Shown one piece after another: positions 1 to 8,341 of a stretch of 64,000 nt of DNA; the first letter of the stretch is position 1, and each line of letters starts with the position of its first letter. The DNA comes from Streptomyces marispadix. GTDB lineage: Bacteria; Actinomycetota; Actinomycetes; Streptomycetales; Streptomycetaceae. The stretch spans positions 620,001 to 684,000 of the forward strand of contig NZ_JAKWJU010000002.1 in assembly GCF_022524345.1 (NCBI RefSeq), given 5' to 3'. Below the pieces are notes generated by a model, which saw nothing but the letters and a program-made list of their open reading frames with translations, was not told the origin of the DNA and did not search any database. The translations under genes and the position numbers were made by a program.

Positions 1-1
1 G

Positions 2-373
2 GGCCGCCCCGCAAGGGGGCCCGGCGCCGACGCCGCCCACTTCGACTTCTGCTCCCCCGACGCCTGTGCGACCGTACTCGGGGCCCTTGTGCACGAGGTG
101 CCGTTCCTCGCGCTGACGCGCACCGAGTCGCCCACGCTGGAGGCGTTCCTTCGCGACCACCGTCCGGTCTCGCTGGAGGCTCCGGCCGAAGTCCTCGCCG
201 ACTGGGCGCCGTTGGCCGCCGCGCCGACGATGCCGTTCTCCTCGGTGCGCAGATTCGTCGCCAGCGACGGGCCGTTGGACCGGCGGACGGTACGGACGCT
301 GCTCGACGCGTCCGCCGCGCCCCGCCCTTTCTTCGTTCAGCGGGGCGCCGCGGAGGCGCCCGCCGTGCGATGA
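2..373 (+). CDS. C-terminal fragment of an unrecognised protein
   Basis: An open frame enters from before the window and stops at 373, giving about 123 C-terminal residues. The start codon is outside the window. Codon use is GC3-rich like the genuine genes around it. No motif identifies the family: the visible part is Ala/Pro/Leu-rich, has no obvious membrane segment, and ends in a disordered Ala/Pro tail. It converges on the JmjC-like gene, with only 11 bases between the two stops, so the two do not form an operon. It could be the tail of a larger enzyme; I cannot name it. Confidence 0.6.
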   Translation, partial: GRPARGPGADAAHFDFCSPDACATVLGALVHEVPFLALTRTESPTLEAFLRDHRPVSLEAPAEVLADWAPLAAAPTMPFSSVRRFVASDGPLDRRTVRTLLDASAAPRPFFVQRGAAEAPAVR

Positions 374-384
374 GAGCGACCTGC

Positions 385-1236
385 TTACGGCCGTACGCCG
401 CCGGAGATGAAGTAGGAGACGACGGGGTCGGCTCCGCCGCCGGAGCGCACATACGCCTCGAAGCGTTCCTGGTGCACCCGGTGGGTGAAGTTCCAGGTGA
501 GGGAGACGCTGTCCTGGAGCGCGATGGCCGTGTGGTACCAGCCCTGCGGGATGAAGATGGCGTCACCGGGCGAGAGGACCTCGTCGAGTACGGGGACGGC
601 ATCCCGCCAGCGCGGGAAGCGTGCGTCGTCCGGATCGTCGAGGTCCACCGTGCCGCCCTCTCCGTCGGTGAGCAGCTCACCTGCCTCCGGCGGATACATG
701 ATGAAGCGCTTGTCGCCGGTCGCCTGGCACAGACAAGCGTCGCTGGCCCATGGATCGACGTGCAGCCGGGTACGTCCGCCCGTGCCGCAGACGAACAGGC
801 CCCTGGCGGGGAACGGGTCCCTGGTGGCGTCGAGTTGCCCGTCCGCGGGCGGGAAGACGTAGTCGCCCTCGGGCAGCCATGACGGCATCGCCCAGTCGTC
901 GGCCAGTTCCTCGAAGGCGTCGTCGGCGGTGATCGTCTGGTCCTGGCGCTGCCGGGTGAACCAGCGCAGATACGGCGGTATCGAGGTGCCGCCGTCCCGG
1001 CCGGTGTGGGTGTCGACGTAGTCGGCGAAGGTGACCAGCTCCTCCAGCTCGAAGAGCGTGTCGAACAGCGGCACTTCGAAGTCGCCGAAGCGTTCCCTGA
1101 GCGATGCGAGGTCCCAAGGAGGCGGCACCTTCCAGCCGTTCAGGGCTCCTCTGACCACGACCGGTCTGCCGGGCCGCAGGTGGTTGTCGAGAAAGTCCGT
1201 CGCGGTGAGCGAGTCGACCACGTGAGAGCGTGACAT
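385..1236 (-). CDS. JmjC/cupin-8-like Fe(II)/2-oxoglutarate oxygenase
   Basis: The product is 283 residues and looks like a cytosolic JmjC-type (cupin-8) non-haem iron dioxygenase. The facial triad is visible as HVD (His159, Asp161) and His235 in the GWYHTAIAL segment, which follows a typical GDAIFIPQGW strand. Related proteins hydroxylate proteins or small molecules using 2-oxoglutarate and O2; the substrate here is unknown. The ATG at 1236 is chosen because GGAGG lies about 5 bases upstream; the frame extends 23 codons further, but that stretch is Arg/Pro-rich and unlikely to be translated. The MFS gene is divergent, with 307 bases between the two starts in which I see no clear operator. 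Confidence 0.85.
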   Translation of the reverse strand: MSRSHVVDSLTATDFLDNHLRPGRPVVVRGALNGWKVPPPWDLASLRERFGDFEVPLFDTLFELEELVTFADYVDTHTGRDGGTSIPPYLRWFTRQRQDQTITADDAFEELADDWAMPSWLPEGDYVFPPADGQLDATRDPFPARGLFVCGTGGRTRLHVDPWASDACLCQATGDKRFIMYPPEAGELLTDGEGGTVDLDDPDDARFPRWRDAVPVLDEVLSPGDAIFIPQGWYHTAIALQDSVSLTWNFTHRVHQERFEAYVRSGGGADPVVSYFISGGVRP

Positions 1237-1543
1237 GCGCTCCTCCGTCCGTCTTCTTGGCCGAGGGCCCCGTCCCCGGGGGCCCGTTGGACGCCGCTGC
1301 GGCACGGTCCCCCGTGCGGCGAAAATCTACGGCGCCGGGCCGCGGTGTCCCGTAGCCGCCGAGGGCGTCTCTTCTTCTTGACCACAGTGCGACCTCCCCG
1401 AGCCCCGGACGGCGTGACCGATCGGGCACCCAGTTCGGTCGCTCTTTCGTGACTTTCGCCAAGTCGTGTGCTGAGTACGGTCGTTCGCACGGATCGCCGA
1501 TCGCCGACCCGACCGCCGCACTCGTCACGTCACGGAGGGACAG

Positions 1544-3082
1544 TTGGGACATCCGCGGGGCACCGCACGTACCTGGGCGCTCGCGGCGCTGTGCGCGGCC
1601 CAGTTCATGTCGATGCTCGACAGCACGGTGGTCAACCTGGCGATGCAGAGCATCCGCGGGGACCTCGACGCCGGCGTATCGGGTCTTCAGTGGGTCGTCG
1701 GCGCGTATGTGCTGGCGTTCGCCTGTCTGCTGCTGACCGGTGGCTCGCTCGGCGACCGCTTCGGCCGCAAGCGGATGTTCCTGTCGGGCCTGACGGTCTT
1801 CACCGGCGGGTCCCTGCTGTGCGCGGCGGCGCAGACACTGCCGACTCTCGTACTGGGCAGGGTCGTTCAGGGACTCGGCGCGGCCCTGTTCGTGCCGACC
1901 ACTCTGGCCGTCCTCACCCACCTCTTCCCGGAACCGAAGGAGAGGGCCCGTGCGATCGGCGTCTGGGCGGGCGTCTCCGCGCTGGCGCTGCCCCTCGGCC
2001 CGCTGCTCGGCGGCTTCCTGGTGGACGGCTTCGGCTGGCCCAGCGTGTTCCTGGTCAACGGGCCCGTCGGCATTGCCGCGCTGGCCGTCTCGTACCGTGC
2101 GCTGCCCGAGACGCCGATGACGCGGCGTCCGGTCGACCTGCCCGGTCAGGTGCTGGGCATCTGCTGGCTGGGCGGTGTGACCTATGCCCTGATCGAGGCG
2201 GAGCACGAGGGCTGGGGCTCCCCTCGGATCGCGGCGCTGCTCGCTCTCGCAGTGGTGGCTCTTGCCCTGTTCCTCGTCGTGGAGAAGCGTGCCGCCCAGC
2301 CCATGGTCCCCCTCGGGCTGTTCCGCGACGGGCGCTTCGCCGCCTGCAACGGCGTGCTGTTCGCCGTCGCCTTCGGCCTGCTCAGCTCGTTCCTCTTCCT
2401 CTCGCTCTTCCTCCAGCAGGTGCAGGAGTACACCCCGGCCGAGGCGGGACTGCGCATGCTGCCGCTGCTGCTGCCCGCTGCCGCCGCCGCTCCCGTGGCG
2501 GGACGGCTTGCGGGACGGTACGGCCCTGTGCTGCCGATGACCTGCGGGCTGGTGATGGCGGGCGGCGCGCTGCTGGCCCTGTCCGCCGCGGACGCCACCA
2601 CGCCCTACGCGCGGTGGTGGCCGGTGCTGGTGCCGCTGGGAGCGGGGGTCGGGATGACGGTGACGCCCACCAACGCGGCGCTGATGGCGAGCGTGGAGCA
2701 GGCCAAGGCGGGGATCGCGTCGGCAACTTCCATAGCCAGCCAGCAGGTTGGCAACGTGCTCGGCATCGCGGTCGTCGGCGCCGTGGTCACCATGGGCTTC
2801 TCGGCGTCGCTGACGGAACGTGCCGCTCAGCTCGACATGTCCCCCGGGGCCGCGGAGCGGCTGGTGGACGCCGCGGTCGGGAGCAGCCTCGGCGTGGGGC
2901 GCTCGGAGCGCGGCGGGCAGGGAGAGACGATCGACAGGGCCTTCGCCGACGGCATCGGCCAGGGGCTCGTGGTCAGCGGCTCCGCCTATCTCTTCGGCGC
3001 CGCGCTGACGCTGGCGTTCGTACGTGAGCGCGAGCAGCCGCAGTCGTCCGGGGCGGCGCTCGCCGGGAGCCGGAAGCCGTAG
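1544..3082 (+). CDS. MFS drug exporter, DHA2 (EmrB/QacA) family
   Basis: The product is a 512-residue polytopic membrane protein with the length and hydrophobic pattern of the 14-helix DHA2 proton-driven multidrug exporters. Family motifs are visible: motif D1/A with GDRFGRKRM near residue 75, the helix-1 segment with LDSTVVNLAM, and the antiporter-type motif C area with GPLLGG near residue 155. The start is TTG at 1544, preceded by GGAGGG at 1534-1539; an upstream start in the same frame has no ribosome site. The likely role is efflux of toxic organics or an antibiotic; the substrate is not predictable. A hairpin lies just downstream. No dedicated regulator is adjacent. Confidence 0.9.
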   Translation: MGHPRGTARTWALAALCAAQFMSMLDSTVVNLAMQSIRGDLDAGVSGLQWVVGAYVLAFACLLLTGGSLGDRFGRKRMFLSGLTVFTGGSLLCAAAQTLPTLVLGRVVQGLGAALFVPTTLAVLTHLFPEPKERARAIGVWAGVSALALPLGPLLGGFLVDGFGWPSVFLVNGPVGIAALAVSYRALPETPMTRRPVDLPGQVLGICWLGGVTYALIEAEHEGWGSPRIAALLALAVVALALFLVVEKRAAQPMVPLGLFRDGRFAACNGVLFAVAFGLLSSFLFLSLFLQQVQEYTPAEAGLRMLPLLLPAAAAAPVAGRLAGRYGPVLPMTCGLVMAGGALLALSAADATTPYARWWPVLVPLGAGVGMTVTPTNAALMASVEQAKAGIASATSIASQQVGNVLGIAVVGAVVTMGFSASLTERAAQLDMSPGAAERLVDAAVGSSLGVGRSERGGQGETIDRAFADGIGQGLVVSGSAYLFGAALTLAFVREREQPQSSGAALAGSRKP

Positions 3083-3096
3083 GCCGCAGAGCCGTA

Positions 3097-3117
3097 AGAG
3101 CCGCCGCGTCCGGCTCT
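3097..3117 (+). terminator. hairpin after the MFS gene
   Basis: A 7-bp perfect inverted repeat (AGAGCCG / CGGCTCT, 7-base loop) begins 14 bases after the MFS stop. There is no U-tract, as is common in actinobacteria, so termination is inferred. Confidence 0.45.
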
Positions 3118-3754
3118 CGCGCGAAGCGACGAATTCCATCACGAGCCGACCGGACACTGAGCTGCCCAAACGCCGGGCCAACAATTCACGGCGTACTCGC
3201 GAACGACGGAATTCGCATTCCCACGGACTCCAGGTATATACTTTCACGGCCCTCGGAGGAATGACGTACGCAAATTCGACATTCCCCGCGGGCCGCTCAA
3301 TCGTTGTCTTTGCAATTCGTTCCGCGCAGGGCGCCTCCAATCGAGCCACCTTCCTCGCGCAACACCGCGCCGGACTTGTCGCCCGGTGTTCGCTCCCGCG
3401 ATTCGACCCCTTGCGGTATTCGAGTCGTATCGGCACGAACAGGAGGAAACTTCCCGGGCAGTTGACACCTTTTGCCAGATCCTTGCCGTAGCCCTCCTTG
3501 CGGACGGCCGCTGAAATTACGCGTACCTCCCCGAGGTGCACAAACACTACAACGTGGGAAATTCACGGCCCTTAAATTTGCCTGTGAAAACAATACCCTC
3601 ACTTGCGCTACTGCCGTACGATGACTCTCGATCGAGGTCGGCTTCGGACGGCACAATTTCATCACACACCAGAAACAGGCCGCTGTACGAAGTCCCGTTC
3701 GGAACCTGTTGGCCCGCGACGCGTTCACCTGGAACGGAATCCTGGGGAGTCCGA
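3118..3754. other. AT-richer intergenic region upstream of the LuxR-type gene
   Basis: About 640 bases here contain no convincing gene and are visibly less GC-rich than either flank, with motifs such as TATATACT near 3234 and TTGACA at 3462-3467. A short frame from an ATG at 3261 (76 codons) has third positions that are not biased enough to be coding. The stretch most likely holds the promoter and a long untranslated leader or regulatory sites for the LuxR-type gene at 3755, but no -35/-10 pair with good spacing is clear. Confidence 0.5.
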
Positions 3755-4531
3755 ATGCCTGATACCGGCAAGCAGAGGTACACGCACACGAGCTCTCGAT
3801 CGGCCAGACCGCGACTGAGAACCGCCGGCGTCCACACGCACGCCGAGACCGAGGAACGCAGCACCGCCGACCCGGGGGGCCTGCGCGTCTTCGTCGTACA
3901 TCCGCACCAGATGGTCAGGTGCGGGCTTGAAGCGATGATGAGCGATCTGACCCTCGTGGAGAACGTACGTGTCTTCGCCGATGTCGAGACGGCGCGCCGG
4001 CGGCTGGGACTCGCACACCCCGATGTGCTCATCTGCCGCGGCGCCGCCACCGACGACGTAAGGGATCTCGCGCTGAGCTGCCAGGAGCAGGGAACGAAGC
4101 TGCTGTCGCTGCTGGAGGGCCCGGAGGAGCAGCAACTCGCCCTGGCTTCCGAGGTTCCGGCCGACGGTTTCCTCCTCGCCGCGGACCTCACGGTCGAGTC
4201 GCTGGGTGAGTCGCTGACACGGCTGACGAGCGGTGAGATGCCGCTCCCGGCATCGCTGTCCCGCTGGCTGCTCGGGCAGTTGCGGGAGGGCGCCCCGCAC
4301 CGCTCGGAGCGCTCCTATTCGCTGACGCCCCGTGAGAGCGAGACTCTGCACCTGCTGTCGAAGGGCCTGAGCAACAAGCAGATCGCGAGATCGCTGCACA
4401 TCTCGCAGCACGGGGCGAAGCGTCACGTCGCCAACGTCATCGCCAAGCTCAACTGCCCCAACCGCACGCTCGCGGTGGCGCTCGCACTGCGCGAGGGCCT
4501 GATCGAGGACTCGGGCGACGAGGGCGTCTGA
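3755..4531 (+). CDS. LuxR-family regulator with degenerate receiver domain
   Basis: The product has 258 residues. A receiver-like domain covers about 43-175 and a LuxR/GerE helix-turn-helix about 188-250 (LTPRESETLHLLSKGLSNKQIA). In canonical response regulators an acidic pair near the N-terminus and an Asp at the end of beta-3 are phosphorylated. Here the equivalent segments read VVHPHQ and DVLICRG, so the acidic pocket and phospho-acceptor appear absent. This suggests an orphan, phosphorylation-independent regulator, possibly ligand-controlled. The ATG at 3755 has GGGGAG 7 bases upstream and excludes a poorly coding 73-codon extension. No histidine kinase is adjacent. A 12-bp hairpin follows the gene. 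Confidence 0.85.
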   Translation: MPDTGKQRYTHTSSRSARPRLRTAGVHTHAETEERSTADPGGLRVFVVHPHQMVRCGLEAMMSDLTLVENVRVFADVETARRRLGLAHPDVLICRGAATDDVRDLALSCQEQGTKLLSLLEGPEEQQLALASEVPADGFLLAADLTVESLGESLTRLTSGEMPLPASLSRWLLGQLREGAPHRSERSYSLTPRESETLHLLSKGLSNKQIARSLHISQHGAKRHVANVIAKLNCPNRTLAVALALREGLIEDSGDEGV

Positions 4532-4578
4532 AGGTGGGCCCCTCGCTTGCGGCGAGCGGCGGTCGGTCCGGGGCCGAT

Positions 4579-4621
4579 CGCTCCGCATCGCACGTCCCCC
4601 GTGGGTCGTCGATGCGGAGCG
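4579..4621 (+). terminator. 12-bp perfect hairpin after the LuxR-type gene
   Basis: CGCTCCGCATCG (4579-4590) and its exact complement (4610-4621) can form a 12-bp stem with a 19-base loop, 47 bases after the stop. No T-run follows. It probably acts as a terminator between this gene and the next. Confidence 0.55.
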
Positions 4622-4729
4622 GGCCCGCCGCAGTAACGTCCAAGTGGCGTGCGGGCGTGGGGCGTTCACACGGTGCCGTACGGGCATCCGTACGGAGTCG
4701 ACTCTGCGGTTTGTGAGGCTTTCTGACGC

Positions 4730-5224
4730 ATGCATGAGAACGATCGGCCCCTCTCCCGGCCCGGCACCGGGGTCCGCCGGCCTCCCCTGGCGCTGACCAC
4801 CGACATACCGGTGCTGGTGATGCTCGTGGCCTGCTGGATGCTGGTGCCGGTGGCGTGGGCGCATCTGGCGACGGGCTTCGCGCTGGCCGCCCTGATCCTC
4901 GTTCATCTGTGGACCAGGCGGGGCCTGGTCGCCGGGCTGTTCCGCGGAGACCGGCGCACCAGAGGACACCGCTGGGGCAGGCGGCTGGCGTACGGGCTGT
5001 TCTTTCTCGCCGCGATCGCGATGACGGTGTCGGGGGTGATGCGCTGGGCGGGCATGCCGCCGGAGCACACGGCGCACGCGGCCACCAGCACCATGCTGCT
5101 GGCCGGCGCCCTCGTGCACCTCTGGGCGAGCAGGCGTGCGCTACGGGCCCGGCTGCGCCGTGACGGCTCGACTTCGGCTACGGCAACGGCGAACCGTCAG
5201 CGCAGCTCCGCGACGACCCGCTGA
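4730..5224 (+). CDS. Four-helix membrane protein, DUF4405-like
   Basis: The 164-residue product has about four predicted membrane helices with His residues inside or at the edges of helices (AWAH, LVHLW, HTAHA, LVHLW). This paired-His pattern resembles DUF4405/cytochrome b561-like proteins, in which histidines may bind haem. The N-terminus is short and polar and the C-terminus is a basic Ser/Thr-rich tail. The start is ATG at 4730; a strong ribosome site is not obvious. It stands alone between the LuxR-type gene and the convergent transporter operon. Haem binding is inferred from His spacing only. Confidence 0.65.
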   Translation: MHENDRPLSRPGTGVRRPPLALTTDIPVLVMLVACWMLVPVAWAHLATGFALAALILVHLWTRRGLVAGLFRGDRRTRGHRWGRRLAYGLFFLAAIAMTVSGVMRWAGMPPEHTAHAATSTMLLAGALVHLWASRRALRARLRRDGSTSATATANRQRSSATTR

Positions 5225-5291
5225 CCGGCCGAGGCCGGGTCCCGGCCGCAGGGCGAAGTACCGCCCGCCGGAAGGACGTTCGGGAACGGGG

Positions 5292-5807
5292 TCACCGCTG
5301 TGCGAGGGCCGCCCGCCGGAGGGTCGCGACCGCGCGTCCGTCGCGACGCGCCCGGTACAGCGCGAAGAGCGCGGCGGCGCCCGCGAACACCGCGAGCGGC
5401 GGCTCGATCATCAGCAGTGCCCCGCCGAGGAGGACGCCCACCGCGCCGATGACCTGCCACTGCCGAGCGGAGGTGCGGTACCGCTCCAGCGAACGCCGCG
5501 CCACGGCCGGGTCCGGCCCGTACGCCGCAGAGCCCGCAGCACCGGCCGCACCGACCGCCGGGCCCGAAGCCGCCGGGGCCCCGACTGCCGTGCCCGGCAC
5601 CGCCGTTCCGCCTCGGCCGCCTGCCTCGGCCCGCCGCGCTCCCTCGTGCACGGCGAGCCAGAAGTCGACCGCCGCCGCCACCGCGAACACCGCGGCCCAC
5701 ACCGGCTCCCCCTGCGCCGCCCTCGTCCCGGCCAGCCCCACGAACCCCAGGCCGACAGCCACATAGCGCCATTCCACGGGCCGGTTCATGAGACGACCCC
5801 GGTTCAT
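5292..5807 (-). CDS. Small membrane protein coupled to the Nramp-like transporter
   Basis: The product is 171 residues with two hydrophobic segments near the N-terminus (about 14-50), an Ala/Gly/Pro linker and two more near the C-terminus. I do not recognise the family. Its ATG at 5807 overlaps the stop of the upstream Nramp-like gene (ATGA), so the two are translationally coupled and the protein is probably a partner or accessory of that transporter. A second in-frame ATG lies 18 bases downstream because the start region is a tandem duplication; either could serve. Confidence 0.7.
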   Translation of the reverse strand: MNRGRLMNRPVEWRYVAVGLGFVGLAGTRAAQGEPVWAAVFAVAAAVDFWLAVHEGARRAEAGGRGGTAVPGTAVGAPAASGPAVGAAGAAGSAAYGPDPAVARRSLERYRTSARQWQVIGAVGVLLGGALLMIEPPLAVFAGAAALFALYRARRDGRAVATLRRAALAQR

Positions 5808-5818
5808 GAGACGACCCC
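5783..5818. repeat. Perfect 18-bp tandem duplication at a gene junction
   Basis: The 18-base unit GGTTCATGAGACGACCCC occurs twice in direct tandem (5783-5800 and 5801-5818). It covers the start of the small membrane protein gene and the stop of the Nramp-like gene, duplicating the start codon in frame. Confidence 0.9.
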
Positions 5819-7267
5819 CGCGTACGAGAGCATCGCCACGACCCCGCACACGGTGAGGAACACCGACCCGACTGCGACGAGCGTGCGCGTCAGCGGACTC
5901 ATCCGGTACTCCGCCGGCATGTTGACCTTGTCGACGTAGAGAAGCCCGGCGCCGTAGATGCCGCAGGCGAAGACGCCGCCCACGATCGACGCGGGAGTGA
6001 TGAGCGCCAGGAAGCTCGCGCCGGTGGCGATCATCAGCAGCGCACCGATGCCCGTCCACGCGTAGACGAAGGGCCTGATGCCACGCTGCCCGCGCGAGCG
6101 CACCTTCTCGGAGACGGCGGCGAGGCTTTCGTACGTCGTCCAGGAGTACGCCTCCCACACGGCGTAGACGGTGCCGAAGAGCACCATCACGATGGCGACG
6201 ATGTAGAAGTACTCGAACACCTGGGCAACGGAGGCGAGGAACTGCGACTGGTACGTCAACACGTCGTTGCCCTCGGGCACTTGGTGCTTCTCGCCGAGGA
6301 TCGCGGCGCCGTTGATCATGAAGGCGGCGGCGATGACGGCCAGCGCCAGGAACGCGGCCAGCATGTCGAAGAGCGGCGCACGGCTCCAGGCACGCGCCTT
6401 CGCCACGTCCTGAGCATCCGTCGACAGCGGTATCCGCTCCCCCGCGTCCATCGCCGCCAGGCGCCGTCCGATCGCGTCGACCTCGTCGTGCCCGAGCATT
6501 CCCCACCTCTTCTCGCGCAGCATGCCGGTGTAGCCGATGTAGTCGTACATGCCTCCGCCGAGTCCGCCCATGAAGACCACGAGCTCGACCCAGACCGAAG
6601 TGGCGGTGATGTCGGGGTACTTGTCGGCCACGAACGGCGCGTAGTCGAAGCTGCCGGGTATCAGCCCGCGCAGCACGCCGAGCCAGTCGGGCTGCGCGAC
6701 GAAGACCGCGACGAGCACGAGCACCACCATCAGACCGGCGATCGCGATCTGCACCCGCTCCAGCAGGCTGTAGCCGCCGACCCAGGACAGTACGGCGCCG
6801 AAGATCAGGATTCCTACGGCGTATGCGGTGGCGTCGCCGGCGCCCTGCGATTCGAGGAAGTCGCCCAGCGCCACGGCCACTCCGCTCGCCCAGCCGGGGA
6901 ACGACGCCAGGCAGATCAGCGCGAGCAGTACGGGGAACCAGCCGCGCGGACCGGGCAGCACCTTGGCGAACCGCGTCATCGGGTGCTCGCCGGTGAGCGT
7001 GATGTGGCGGTTGGAGGCGTAGACGAGCGCGCCCTTGGCGATCGTCCCCACGACCACGGCCCACAGGACGGTGTAACCGAAGACGGCTCCCTCGCGTGAG
7101 GCGAGGATCGATTCGCCGCTTCCGATGGTGAGCGAGGCGATGACCGCGCCGGGGCCGAAGAACTTGAGGACCGTGGCGACGCTGAAGCGTCCCTTCCCCA
7201 ACTCCGGTGGGGGTTCCGGGAGACGCAGCTCCGAGTCCGCGTTACGACCGATTTCTTCTGTCGTCAT
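5804..7267 (-). CDS. Nramp-superfamily transporter lacking the DPGN metal motif
   Basis: The product is a 487-residue polytopic membrane protein with about 11-12 helices and the general Nramp fold signature: an N-terminal GPGAVIAS helix and a conserved central glycine-rich stretch. In true Nramp metal transporters helix 1 carries DPGN, which coordinates Mn/Fe. Here the matching segment reads TIGSGES, so the canonical metal site is missing. The protein therefore belongs to an Nramp-related group whose substrate may not be Mn or Fe. It is transcribed divergently from an FCD-type GntR regulator, a class that usually senses carboxylic acids, which makes an organic substrate worth considering. The ATG is at 7267. 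Confidence 0.75.
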   Translation of the reverse strand: MTTEEIGRNADSELRLPEPPPELGKGRFSVATVLKFFGPGAVIASLTIGSGESILASREGAVFGYTVLWAVVVGTIAKGALVYASNRHITLTGEHPMTRFAKVLPGPRGWFPVLLALICLASFPGWASGVAVALGDFLESQGAGDATAYAVGILIFGAVLSWVGGYSLLERVQIAIAGLMVVLVLVAVFVAQPDWLGVLRGLIPGSFDYAPFVADKYPDITATSVWVELVVFMGGLGGGMYDYIGYTGMLREKRWGMLGHDEVDAIGRRLAAMDAGERIPLSTDAQDVAKARAWSRAPLFDMLAAFLALAVIAAAFMINGAAILGEKHQVPEGNDVLTYQSQFLASVAQVFEYFYIVAIVMVLFGTVYAVWEAYSWTTYESLAAVSEKVRSRGQRGIRPFVYAWTGIGALLMIATGASFLALITPASIVGGVFACGIYGAGLLYVDKVNMPAEYRMSPLTRTLVAVGSVFLTVCGVVAMLSYAGVVS

Positions 7268-7293
7268 GGCAGTCCAGACGATCGGGCTTCGTA

Positions 7294-7307
7294 TATCCTA
7301 TAGGATA
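7294..7307. promoter_or_regulatory. 14-bp palindrome, candidate GntR operator
   Basis: TATCCTATAGGATA is a perfect palindrome and is AT-rich in a very GC-rich background. It sits 26 bases upstream of the Nramp-like start, in the divergent gap with the GntR regulator. FadR-type GntR proteins bind short AT-containing palindromes, so autoregulation plus transporter control is likely. Confidence 0.6.
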
Positions 7308-7437
7308 CGGCTGGCAGGTCGCGATTATTCGAGCGGGCCCGCTGCGGCGTCAAGGGAGTGGACCGCTCTCGTTCTCGCCGGGTGAGGGCCGACGTCGAAT
7401 CCGGCAGACTCGGTTCGCAGACTCAGGGGGAGAGACC

Positions 7438-8208
7438 ATGGACGGCCGACCGGTGACGAGAACACCGCAGGGTGCCGAGCAGAGCGCGGCAGGAGCCGCG
7501 GAGCGGGCGGCCGCACTGCCCCGGCGGCAGATGCTCACCGACGACGTCCACGAGGCGATCAAGGCACTGATCATGGACCATGCGATCGAGCCGGGCGCCC
7601 GCGTCTCGATCGACGGCCTCGCCCGTGAGCTGGGCGTCTCCCCCACCCCCGTACGGGAGGCGCTGGCACGCCTGGAGACGGCCGGCCTCGTCGTCAAGGA
7701 ACCCCTGCGCGGATACCGGACCACGCCGCTCCTCGACCGTGAACAGCTCGCGGATCTCTATGAGTTCAGGCTGCTGATCGAGCCGTGGGCCGCCGCACGC
7801 GCCGCCGAGAAGGCGGACGGGCCCGGCCGGGAGCGCCTCCGTGCGGAGATGGCCGCGTGCGATGCGCCGCGAGAGGCCACCTACGACGCGTACAAGGCGC
7901 TCACGGCGCACGACACCCGCTTCCATGTGCTGGTCGCGGAACTGGCGGGCAGCGCGCAGGTGCGGCTCGCCTTCGAGCGCACCCACTGCCACCTCCATAT
8001 CTTCCGGCTCTACTACGACCGCGGCATAGGGCAGCGGACGCTGGAGGAGCACCGCGTGATCACCGACGCGGTGCTGGCCGGTGATCCGGAGAGGGCCGAG
8101 GCGGCGATGCGCACCCATCTGGAGACCGCGTACTACGAGCGGCTGCGGCCGGTCTCGGAGGAACCGGAGAGGGGCGGAGGTTCCGGTACCGGGCGCTCCG
8201 GGACTTGA
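7438..8208 (+). CDS. GntR-family regulator, FadR subfamily (FCD domain)
   Basis: The product is 256 residues. An N-terminal winged helix-turn-helix (about 35-100, with GVSPTPVREALARLE) is followed by an all-helical FCD ligand domain (about 105-235). The FCD metal-binding pattern is visible as a D in AHDTRFH, then EEH and MRTH. FCD regulators usually bind carboxylates with a Zn or Ni ion. The ATG at 7438 is preceded by AGGGGGAGAG, and the 77-codon upstream extension is not credible. It diverges from the Nramp-like transporter operon, which it probably represses through the palindrome at 7294-7307. Confidence 0.88.
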   Translation: MDGRPVTRTPQGAEQSAAGAAERAAALPRRQMLTDDVHEAIKALIMDHAIEPGARVSIDGLARELGVSPTPVREALARLETAGLVVKEPLRGYRTTPLLDREQLADLYEFRLLIEPWAAARAAEKADGPGRERLRAEMAACDAPREATYDAYKALTAHDTRFHVLVAELAGSAQVRLAFERTHCHLHIFRLYYDRGIGQRTLEEHRVITDAVLAGDPERAEAAMRTHLETAYYERLRPVSEEPERGGGSGTGRSGT

Positions 8209-8341
8209 GACCTCGGGGCTCAGGGCTCCAGGGCCTGGGGCTTCGGGCCTTGGGGGCTTACGACTTGGGGGGCTGGGGCTCCCGCACTTACGACTTCGGG
8301 GCCTGCCCGCTCCCGGACCCGGGCCTCCCGCGCTCCGGGCG
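8209..8341. other. Low-complexity intergenic segment
   Basis: This G-rich stretch is built of degenerate GGGGCTTCGGGCC-like units, with the decamer CTTACGACTT repeated at 8257 and 8287. It lies between two converging genes and contains no coding signal. Confidence 0.5.

Noticed and set aside
3261..3491. A 76-codon frame with GGAGGA before its ATG in the AT-rich gap
   Set aside because: Third positions are not biased as in real genes here, the ribosome site is too close to the ATG, and the product has no feature.
677..3547. A 956-codon minus-strand open frame across the JmjC and MFS genes
   Set aside because: It is antisense to better-supported genes, its translation is Arg/His/Gln-rich with no domain, and such long shadow frames are common in very GC-rich DNA.
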